Shown piece after piece: positions 1-5,077 of a stretch of DNA of 5,077 bases (the stretch's first letter is position 1; every line of letters begins with the position of its first letter). The stretch lies in NCBI GenBank assembly GCA_002727755.1, contig PBXX01000032.1:21385-26461 (forward strand), read 5' to 3'. The stretch is from Gammaproteobacteria bacterium (GTDB lineage: Bacteria > Pseudomonadota > Gammaproteobacteria > Pseudomonadales > Pseudohongiellaceae). A program made the position numbers and the translations under genes. The notes under the pieces were generated by a model. It did no database searches and was not told the origin of the DNA. It saw nothing but the letters and a program-made list of their open reading frames with translations.

Positions 1-72
1 AAAACATTTTTTTAATTTCTTATTTTGATTTAATTTTGAAATTATACCAGTTTTTTCTGCGCTATGGGCTCG

Positions 73-134
73 CAATATTTTGGATAATATTGGTCCGACC
101 ATACTGGATTACGTATAATTATCGTACGTCCGAC
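73..134 (+). promoter_or_regulatory. Candidate sigma70 promoter with overlapping inverted and direct repeats, upstream of the zinc-ribbon gene
   Basis: A perfect -10 hexamer TATAAT lies at 114-119. The best -35 candidate is TTGGTC at 90-95, with an 18-base spacer, and it matches consensus only in TTG. Transcription would start near 126, giving a leader of about 28 bases before the ATG at 154. The region is unusually rich in symmetry: CAATATT-N6-AATATTG at 73-92, TGGTC-C-GACCA at 91-101, and ACGTA-N9-TACGT at 111-129 enclosing the -10. The heptamer GTCCGAC occurs at 93-99 and again at 128-134, on either side of the -10. These are plausible operator elements, but no regulator can be named. The rest of 1-72 is AT-rich and I see no gene in it. 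Confidence 0.45.
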
Positions 135-144
135 TTTGAGCGTG

Positions 145-150
145 TAAGGA
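145..150 (+). promoter_or_regulatory. Shine-Dalgarno site with unusually short spacing
   Basis: TAAGGA at 145-150 matches six consecutive bases of the ideal TAAGGAGGT, but it ends only three bases before the ATG at 154, closer than usual. The TAA within it (145-147) is also an in-frame stop codon for the downstream gene. Translation therefore cannot begin further upstream, apart from a rare ATT at 151. The next in-frame ATG is at 253 and would remove the whole membrane segment. Confidence 0.6.
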
Positions 151-153
151 ATT

Positions 154-1134
154 ATGGCACTTCTTATTTCAGCAATTTTCTGTTTACTACTCATCGGGTT
201 AACAGCAAGTTATTTTAGAAGAGCCCACCAGGGAAGAGAAGCTCTTAAAAGAATGGAAAATCTAGCAGCAGAAAAAAATGGAAGGTGTTTATCAGAAAAG
301 TATGTTAACGCCTCAACAAAATTAAAATGGGAATGTGAAAAGGGACATTCATGGGAGGCAACGCCAAATTCAATTTTACGAGGAAGGTGGTGCCCCACCT
401 GTGACGGTTCTAAGCGTTTCACTATTGAGGAAATGAAGCAAATCGCTTCTGAGAGGGGGGGCTGGTGTCTGTCCGATGAGTATTTAGATTTTTCAACTAA
501 TCTTCGATGGGAGTGTCGACTACATCATGTCTGGGAGGCAACTCCTCGTGCGATAACCGAAGGGAATTGGTGCCCAGAGTGCGGCGGTTCAAACCTGTCT
601 ACAATAATCGGTATGCAAGACCTGGCTGCTGAAAAAGGCGGCTTGTGTTTATCTGACAACTATGTGGATGCTCTCACAAAACTCAGATGGCAGTGCAGTA
701 AAAACCATATTTGGGAAGCAACGCCCGAAACTATAATAAATGGAAGCTGGTGCCCCGAATGTGCGAGGGCTAGGCGTTATACGATAGAAGGGATGGCGGA
801 GCTTGCTGCAGAGCAAGGAGGGCTTTGCTTATCAGATAAATATGTTAACTCGACCACTAAACTCAAATGGCAATGTGCCAAGGGTCATGTGTGGGAAGCG
901 ACGCCTCGTGTTGTCAAGCAGGGGAGTTGGTGTCCGGAATGTGCTGGGACCATACGTTTATCAATCGCAGAAATGCAACAAATGGCCGAAGAAAGGGGTG
1001 GTAAGTGTTTATCTGATAAATATGTTGATTTGTCGACAAAAGTTAAATGGCAATGCGCAAAGGGCCACGTTTGGGAAGCAGCAATCCGCGATATTAAGGA
1101 GGGAAGTTGGTGCCCGGAGTGTTTTGAATCTTGA
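154..1134 (+). CDS. Membrane-anchored protein with five tandem 60-residue zinc-ribbon repeats
   Basis: The 326-residue protein has one hydrophobic segment at about residues 2-21, then FRR and further basic residues. This suggests a signal anchor with the repeats in the cytoplasm (inference from the positive-inside rule). From residue 34 to the end it is five repeats at an exact 60-residue period. Each has GGxCLS (GRCLS in the first), K/R-W-x-C-x3-H-x-W-E-A and a final WCPxC. Predicted zinc ligands per repeat are Cys, His, Cys, Cys: 61/65/80/83, 121/125/140/143, 181/185/200/203, 241/245/260/263 and 301/305/320/323. An extra Cys at 45, 105, 165, 225 and 285 is also invariant. The pattern fits the probable zinc-ribbon family PF14311 (DUF4379), whose function is poorly known. 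No nuclease or other catalytic domain is visible. The ATG at 154 is fixed by an in-frame stop at 145. The gene is probably read with the permease 54 bases downstream. The family call is firm; the role, which could be binding of nucleic acid or protein at the membrane, is unknown. Confidence 0.88.
   Translation: MALLISAIFCLLLIGLTASYFRRAHQGREALKRMENLAAEKNGRCLSEKYVNASTKLKWECEKGHSWEATPNSILRGRWCPTCDGSKRFTIEEMKQIASERGGWCLSDEYLDFSTNLRWECRLHHVWEATPRAITEGNWCPECGGSNLSTIIGMQDLAAEKGGLCLSDNYVDALTKLRWQCSKNHIWEATPETIINGSWCPECARARRYTIEGMAELAAEQGGLCLSDKYVNSTTKLKWQCAKGHVWEATPRVVKQGSWCPECAGTIRLSIAEMQQMAEERGGKCLSDKYVDLSTKVKWQCAKGHVWEAAIRDIKEGSWCPECFES
253..1131 (+). repeat. Five 180-bp in-frame coding repeats (zinc-ribbon units)
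   Basis: The units are 253-432, 433-612, 613-792, 793-972 and 973-1131; the last stops three residues after its final CPEC. There are no insertions or deletions between units. Units 4 and 5 are the most alike in protein. Over the identical 11-residue stretch WQCAKGHVWEA (868-900 and 1048-1080) they differ at six bases, all synonymous. This suggests old duplications kept under purifying selection rather than a recent array expansion. Confidence 0.92.
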
Positions 1135-1178
1135 ACTACACCGACGGTAATTTTTAAGAATGATAAAAAGAGACATTT

Positions 1179-1182
1179 GAGG
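1179..1182 (+). promoter_or_regulatory. Ribosome binding site that selects the ATG start of the permease
   Basis: GAGG at 1179-1182 lies six bases before the ATG at 1189, which is normal spacing. An upstream in-frame TTG at 1177 would add only MRFL and would place this site inside the coding region, with only a weak GAG at 1170-1172 in front of it. The ATG is preferred. Confidence 0.65.
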
Positions 1183-1188
1183 TTTCTG

Positions 1189-2487
1189 ATGAAAAAAACC
1201 CTGCAAAATTACTTTGAGCTTGAAGCAAAAAATACCTCGATCAAACGGGAATTATTGGCGGGAGCTACTACGTTCATCACAATGGTTTATATTATCTTCG
1301 TCAATCCCACCATGATGGCGGAAACCGGCATGGATTATGGTGCGAGTTTTGTAGGAACATGCTTGGCAGCCGCAGTCGCCTGCTTCGCAATGGGTGTTCT
1401 CGCTAACTGGCCTGTAGCGTTAGCTCCAGGCATGGGCCTCAATGCCTTTTTCACATACACCGTCGTAGGAGAAATGGGATACAGTTGGCAAGTAGCCCTG
1501 AGTGCAGTCTTTATCGCTGGAGTTCTCTTTTTTGTAATTAGTGTAACACCTCTTCGGCGTTGGATATTGGAAAGTATCCCATCGAGCTTGCGGATTTCGA
1601 TGGGAGCCGGTATCGGACTATTTATTGGGTTTATCGGTCTTAAAAGCAGCGGGATTATAGTTTCAAATCCGGTGAATTATGTATCGCTGGGAGACCTCAC
1701 AAAAGCAGAACCCTATCTGGGTTTGCTTGGATTCTTGATAATCACAGTGCTTTCTATAAGAAAGATACCTGGTGCTATTATGTTGGGCATCATAACAATC
1801 ACTGTAATTTCAATTCTGGCAAACAAGGTTGAGTTTTCAGGGTTTTTCTCCTCCCCCCCGAGTCTTGCTCCGGTTTTATTTGAGTTAGACTTCAGTGGTG
1901 CACTTGATGTAGGAATAATCAGTGTGGTCTTAACGTTTCTATTCGTAAATCTGTTTGATACGGCAGGTACTTTGCTTGCAGTGGCAACTTCAGCAAATCT
2001 TATTGACGATAAAGGAAGAATTGAAAATCTTGACCAAGCTTTAAAAGCTGATAGTGCGTCCAGCATTGTTGGGACAATGGTAGGTTGTGCGCCAGTGACC
2101 AGTTACGTAGAAAGCTCGGCAGGTGTTTCAGCGGGAGGTCGATCAGGGCTAACTGCGGTTTTTGTTGGATGTTTTTTCTGCTTAGCAATTTTTATTTCGC
2201 CGCTTGCTAGTATTATTCCTGCGTATGCTACAGCGGGAGCATTAATTTATGTGGCAATGATTATGTTGGGTGGACTTGAAAAACTTGAATGGTCTGACCA
2301 GAGTGAGCTTATACCTGCTTTAATCACGGTATCAATGATTCCTCTATCGTTCTCAATAGCAGATGGAATTGCCTTGGGTTTTATGAGTTACGTCATTATT
2401 AAAGTATTCACAGGCCGGCGGGACCAAGTGACTTCCGCCGCATGGTTCCTAGCTGGCCTGTTTGCTCTCAGATATCTCTTTATTTAA
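1189..2487 (+). CDS. NCS2 family nucleobase (purine) permease, AzgA-like
   Basis: Inner-membrane transporter that probably imports purine bases such as hypoxanthine, guanine, xanthine or adenine by proton symport, as known for the AzgA branch (COG2252) of the NCS2 family. The product is 432 residues from the ATG, the usual family length, and it is hydrophobic throughout. Family signatures appear in order (numbered from this ATG): FELEAKNTSIKRELLAG near residue 9, NWPVALAPGMGLNAFF at about 74-88, FVNLFDTAGTL at about 252-262, and VTSYVESSAGVSAGGRSG at about 303-320. The Asn of GLNAFF, the Asp of FDTAGT and the Glu of YVESS sit at positions important for substrate binding in characterised relatives. 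A TTG start at 1177 would give 436 residues and is less likely. The gene follows the zinc-ribbon gene by 54 bases with no clear terminator, so it may share its transcript. It converges with the TonB receptor gene. The exact substrate cannot be told from sequence alone. Confidence 0.93.
   Translation: MKKTLQNYFELEAKNTSIKRELLAGATTFITMVYIIFVNPTMMAETGMDYGASFVGTCLAAAVACFAMGVLANWPVALAPGMGLNAFFTYTVVGEMGYSWQVALSAVFIAGVLFFVISVTPLRRWILESIPSSLRISMGAGIGLFIGFIGLKSSGIIVSNPVNYVSLGDLTKAEPYLGLLGFLIITVLSIRKIPGAIMLGIITITVISILANKVEFSGFFSSPPSLAPVLFELDFSGALDVGIISVVLTFLFVNLFDTAGTLLAVATSANLIDDKGRIENLDQALKADSASSIVGTMVGCAPVTSYVESSAGVSAGGRSGLTAVFVGCFFCLAIFISPLASIIPAYATAGALIYVAMIMLGGLEKLEWSDQSELIPALITVSMIPLSFSIADGIALGFMSYVIIKVFTGRRDQVTSAAWFLAGLFALRYLFI
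2411..2460 (+). other. Strong inverted repeat at the 3' end of the permease gene
   Basis: CAGGCC (2411-2416) pairs with GGCCTG (2455-2460). Further in, GGGACCA (2420-2426) pairs with TGGTTCC (2443-2449) with one G-U. A competing pairing joins GGCGG (2417-2421) to CCGCC (2435-2439). The structure lies within the last ~25 codons of the permease and is followed only by TTTG, so it is not a classical intrinsic terminator. It may shape the mRNA 3' end, or it may be coincidental coding structure. Confidence 0.35.
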
Positions 2488-2540
2488 TTGCTTATCCTAT
2501 TCAAAAACTGTCGCAGCCGCGATTAGAAATTAATTCCCGT
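2478..2540 (-). pseudogene. Degenerate copy of the TonB receptor's C-terminal codons
   Basis: Read on the minus strand in the receptor's own frame, the sequence just past its stop codon gives TGINF-stop-SRLRQFLNRISN-stop. The receptor's true end is TGIEFIPPRQVMGRISYTF. Aligned with one three-base gap, I count 32 of 48 matching bases, including an exact TAGGATAAGC, and 9 of 16 matching residues. The copy starts directly after the stop at 2541 and runs up against the permease stop at 2485-2487. It has an in-frame stop and lacks the terminal aromatic residues. It looks like a decayed tandem duplication of the 3' end, or a remnant of a second receptor gene. It is short enough that chance is not fully excluded. 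Confidence 0.5.
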
Positions 2541-2562
2541 TTAGAACGTGTAGCTTATCCTA
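2490..2562. repeat. 10-bp direct repeat marking the duplicated receptor tail
   Basis: GCTTATCCTA occurs at 2490-2499 and again at 2553-2562, 63 bases apart. The second lies inside the receptor gene (codons for the GRIS region) and the first lies between the two convergent genes. It is the most conserved part of the tail duplication described for 2478-2540. Confidence 0.7.
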
Positions 2563-4937
2563 CCCATTACTTGTCGCGGTGGGATGAATTCTATTCCGGT
2601 CGCATTTACACCAAATACGTCGGTCATGGCTGAGTTTATTCCGTCCTCGTTAGTTGCGTTAAAAATCATCAAATCAAAACCCCATGCACCGTTTGCGAAG
2701 TCTATCCCTGCCGTTAAATTGAGAACGTTGTAGTCTTCTACAGTGTCGATGAGTGGGTGATTGATTACACGTTGTTGAAATTCACCGCGATGCACATAAT
2801 CGATACTACCAAACACTGAGTTACCCGATGAAAGGTTGGTTTGATATCTAAGGCTAGCACTGGCGGTCAGATCCGGACTTTTTGCTAACTCGTTGCCTTT
2901 TATGTTCTCCCTATTTTGATAGCGCAAGTCCTCATAACAAAACCCTAAGTAGCCAACAGGGCTGCACCAAGGTGGGGCTGGGATAGTTGAGTTTGCCTTC
3001 ACATTATCGAGGGTATCAAAATTTTTCGTAACTTCAGAATCCAAATGCGCCATCTTTAAGTCAAAAGTGAATGAATCAGAGATTATTCCAATTAGCTCAA
3101 GTTCTACCCCCTTCATTTCCGCTTCAGGTATATTCGCTACTCCTCCTCTAAACACATCTGGGTCTGTCGCCTGAAATTGAAGATCTTCGTACTCATAGAA
3201 AAAAGCAGCTACGTTAGCTCTTAGCCTTCCATCAACTAGGTCCGTTTTTAAGCCCGCTTCATAAGCAGCAATTGATTCGCTGTCAAAAATTGGCAGAACT
3301 AATGGTGGGGCAATGGCGTTCCCCATAGCAGCATCTTCAGCTTCGGTGTATCCATAAGTAAGATTACTTCCACCAGGTTTAAACCCTCGTGTGAAGGAAG
3401 CGTAGATCATGGTATCGTCGTCTATGTCGTATTCTACGGCTACCCTCCCAGTTGTCTCTGTTGAAGTTTTCTCTAAATTACCAATCTGTCCGCCGAAAAA
3501 GTTGTTAACGTAACTGTCGACGGAGTCGTCAGTATATCGGGCACCTGCTATTAATCTGAGGTTATCGGCTGCATTGTAGGTGGTCTGCCCGTATACAGAG
3601 TAGGATTCGCGGGTCGGATAATTATCTGACATGAAGCCCCAGTCGCCACTGCCGCCAGGGATAGCTCCGGCAGTCAAACCGGCAGGCAACATTGATGCCG
3701 GATACATGTTTTCGTAGCTCGTATTGAAGTAGGGGTCGTTGAACGTTCCGTCATAAACACCATTAAAATTATCATCTAAAAATTCGCGAATATGTCCCTC
3801 AATCTCTTGATCCATGTAAAACGCCCCCACGATCCAATCAAAGGATCCGCGCCACGGCTCATTGGAAATTAGATTTACTTCAAAAGTTTTTGTCTCTTGT
3901 ATCTGGCTTTCAGGGTTAAATTCGACGCCAACGTAGAAAGGCGCGTTACTTGAAACCGAGGAAGGGTCATGGAAAAGATTATGTCGATCATTATCCCTAA
4001 TCACGTAAATGTCATCTTCCTGCCAACTCGCTAGGGCCCTCAAGCTAGCAACTCCTAGATCGGCCTCTCCGATAGCGCCAATTACCTTGGATTCTAACTC
4101 GTATTTAGACAACGTGTTCTGCGACAACTCTCTCTCGTCCGGAGTAGTGTCGTAGAAACCCTTCATAGCTGCTCCATTGTTATCAGCATCGAAATATTGA
4201 GCGAACACTCTAATGCTGCTTGTATCACTTGTCTCAAACAACCAATCGGACCTAAAACTTAGATGGTCAGCATCGTCTAATTCCTGACCATTGAAGATAT
4301 TATCTGTAAATCCGTCACGTTTGGTCACAGAAATTGAAGTTCTTGTAGCGACGGAGTCAGATATGGGTAAGTTGATTGACCCACGAGTCTTTGTGAGCCC
4401 ATAGTTTCCGACAGTAATGTCAGTTTTACCTTCGAGTTCAGCAGTTGTGGGTGCCTTGCTAATGACGTTAATGGCACCACCAGTCGAGTTTTGTCCGAAA
4501 AGGGTACCCTGAGGGCCGCGTAAAACTTCGATTCTTTCGACATCTATGAAGTCAGTTTGCAATGAAAAAGGAGAGGCGATAAAAATGCCGTCCATATGAT
4601 AGGCAACGGATGGTGCTGCAATTGCGTTCTGATTTGTTTCGTTGCCCACTCCGCGGATAGAAACGACCGTCTTAAAGCCTTCGTTTTTAGCCACAGTCAG
4701 TCCTGGGGCAAGCGCACTCAAGTCAACAAACGAGTTGATATTTCTTGATTCTAGATCGTCTGAGGTTATAGCTGTTACCGCTTGTGATAAATCTTGGAGA
4801 CTTTCATCGCGCTTCTCTGCCACTACCATAATCTCTTCAATTCTTGATTCTTGTGATGCGACACCAGCTGCAAAACTAATAGAAGCAAATAAAAGGGTAT
4901 ACCGCCCTGATCTAGAGCATCGTGATTTTAAAGTCAT
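2541..4937 (-). CDS. TonB-dependent outer-membrane receptor
   Basis: Outer-membrane active transporter powered by TonB-ExbB-ExbD. The 798-residue protein has a signal peptide (residues 1 to about 28; basic start, hydrophobic core at 13-27, likely cleavage after VAS). A TonB-box-like IEEIMVVAEKR follows at 33-43. The plug domain spans about 46-163, with SIRGVGNE, DGIFI and the hallmark IEVLRGPQGTLFGQNSTGGAINV at 136-158. The 22-strand barrel makes up the rest, with YASFTRGFKPGG at 512-523, AYEAGLKTDLVDGRL at 558-572 and a C-terminal RISYTF ending in the Phe expected for BAM recognition. There is no N-terminal STN signalling domain, so it is probably a transporter only. Length and layout match PF07715 plus PF00593 (COG1629). 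The ATG at 4937 is supported by AAGG eight bases upstream. The substrate (siderophore, vitamin, glycan or other) is undetermined, and no transport or catabolic genes in the window point to one. It converges with the permease gene. Confidence 0.95.
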   Translation of the reverse strand: MTLKSRCSRSGRYTLLFASISFAAGVASQESRIEEIMVVAEKRDESLQDLSQAVTAITSDDLESRNINSFVDLSALAPGLTVAKNEGFKTVVSIRGVGNETNQNAIAAPSVAYHMDGIFIASPFSLQTDFIDVERIEVLRGPQGTLFGQNSTGGAINVISKAPTTAELEGKTDITVGNYGLTKTRGSINLPISDSVATRTSISVTKRDGFTDNIFNGQELDDADHLSFRSDWLFETSDTSSIRVFAQYFDADNNGAAMKGFYDTTPDERELSQNTLSKYELESKVIGAIGEADLGVASLRALASWQEDDIYVIRDNDRHNLFHDPSSVSSNAPFYVGVEFNPESQIQETKTFEVNLISNEPWRGSFDWIVGAFYMDQEIEGHIREFLDDNFNGVYDGTFNDPYFNTSYENMYPASMLPAGLTAGAIPGGSGDWGFMSDNYPTRESYSVYGQTTYNAADNLRLIAGARYTDDSVDSYVNNFFGGQIGNLEKTSTETTGRVAVEYDIDDDTMIYASFTRGFKPGGSNLTYGYTEAEDAAMGNAIAPPLVLPIFDSESIAAYEAGLKTDLVDGRLRANVAAFFYEYEDLQFQATDPDVFRGGVANIPEAEMKGVELELIGIISDSFTFDLKMAHLDSEVTKNFDTLDNVKANSTIPAPPWCSPVGYLGFCYEDLRYQNRENIKGNELAKSPDLTASASLRYQTNLSSGNSVFGSIDYVHRGEFQQRVINHPLIDTVEDYNVLNLTAGIDFANGAWGFDLMIFNATNEDGINSAMTDVFGVNATGIEFIPPRQVMGRISYTF

Positions 4938-4945
4938 TTCTGTTA

Positions 4946-4949
4946 CCTT
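4946..4949 (-). promoter_or_regulatory. Ribosome binding site of the TonB receptor
   Basis: On the minus strand AAGG lies eight bases before the ATG that begins at 4937. This supports that start, which also gives a well-formed signal peptide. Confidence 0.6.
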
Positions 4950-4976
4950 GGATGGGTTAAAGTCGTTGTCTTGGGG

Positions 4977-4988
4977 TAAAACGTTTTA
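4977..4988. promoter_or_regulatory. CG-centred 12-bp palindrome, possible LacI/GalR-type operator
   Basis: TAAAACGTTTTA is a perfect palindrome 40 bases upstream of the receptor start codon. Its AAACGTTT core with a central CG resembles the operators used by LacI/GalR-family repressors. Lying between the likely promoter and the start codon, it is well placed for repression. No regulator gene is in the window, and an AT-rich palindrome of this size can arise by chance. Confidence 0.3.
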
Positions 4989-5065
4989 TTTATCATGGTA
5001 TTTTATCATGCCTTTTTATAGATCACACCGTTTCATGATGGTGCGGTCATTTTAAACTGATTTAA
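4989..5065 (-). promoter_or_regulatory. Receptor upstream region with direct and inverted repeats
   Basis: Plus-strand TTTATCATG occurs at 4989-4997 and 5002-5010, a 13-base period. An inverted repeat CACACC-N10-GGTGCG (one mismatch) spans 5024-5045, and TTAAA-N4-TTTAA spans 5052-5065. On the minus strand there are -10-like stretches (TATAAA at 5020-5015 and TAAAAT at 5005-5000), but neither has a convincing -35 at the right distance. The receptor promoter is therefore probably here and either activator-dependent or not of standard sigma70 type; I cannot place it exactly. Confidence 0.35.
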
Positions 5066-5077
5066 TCTCATTTCTCT

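Noticed and set aside
154..216. Lipoprotein or cleaved signal peptide at the N-terminus of the zinc-ribbon protein
   Set aside because: The residues before Cys10 do not form a lipobox, there is no basic n-region, and the hydrophobic segment is followed by a cluster of Arg/Lys, which fits an uncleaved anchor better.
36..218. Short open frame of 60 codons starting at a TTG upstream of the zinc-ribbon gene
   Set aside because: No ribosome binding site, overlaps the zinc-ribbon start in another frame, covers the promoter-like region and has unremarkable composition; probably not coding.
253..1131. CRISPR-like or mobile repeat array
   Set aside because: The repeats are 180 bp, in frame, diverged at synonymous sites and encode a zinc-ribbon fold; there are no short identical repeats with unique spacers.
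803..1150. 115-codon open frame inside the zinc-ribbon gene
   Set aside because: It is a shadow of the 180-bp repeat in another frame; its apparent repeats simply mirror the real coding repeats.
1124..1153. TTGAAT ... TAATTT as a promoter for the permease
   Set aside because: The -10 is a poor match and the 18-base spacing is the only support; read-through from the zinc-ribbon gene is at least as likely.
2511..2522. TCGC-AGCC-GCGA hairpin between the convergent genes as a terminator
   Set aside because: Only four base pairs and no T-tract on either strand.
4989..5010. Fur box upstream of the TonB receptor
   Set aside because: Minus-strand TGATAA occurs twice, but as a 13-base direct repeat. 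Neither the inverted 7-1-7 arrangement nor contiguous GATAAT hexamers is present.
4642..5055. 137-codon plus-strand open frame antisense to the receptor's 5' end
   Set aside because: It lies mostly opposite the conserved plug-domain and signal-peptide codons and shows no recognisable domain or ribosome binding site.

Overview
The window looks like chromosomal DNA of a Gram-negative bacterium. The main evidence is a full-length TonB-dependent outer-membrane receptor with a signal peptide and a terminal phenylalanine. Moderate AT content, the style of the receptor and an AzgA-type purine permease together suggest a marine-type gammaproteobacterium. That placement is inference, because no rRNA or marker gene is present.

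Layout: 1-153 is a non-coding leader with a candidate sigma70 promoter embedded in several short inverted and direct repeats. 154-1134 (+) encodes a 326-residue protein with one N-terminal membrane segment followed by five zinc-ribbon repeats of exactly 60 residues each. 1189-2487 (+) encodes an NCS2/AzgA-family nucleobase permease, 54 bases downstream of the zinc-ribbon gene and on the same strand. 2541-4937 (-) encodes a 798-residue TonB-dependent receptor that converges on the permease. The 53 bases between the two stop codons hold what looks like a decayed, in-frame second copy of the receptor's last ~17 codons. 4938-5077 is the receptor's upstream region, with a CG-centred 12-base palindrome and a 13-base-period direct repeat.

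How the genes work together: the permease (inner membrane) and the receptor (outer membrane) could both serve nutrient uptake, but they are convergent, so no shared transcript is implied and the receptor's substrate cannot be read from the sequence. The zinc-ribbon gene and the permease may be co-transcribed, since I see no terminator between them. The least explained element is the membrane-anchored zinc-ribbon array. Its repeats look old and under selection to keep their protein sequence, and I assign it no function. I found no mobile element, tRNA, rRNA or CRISPR array.
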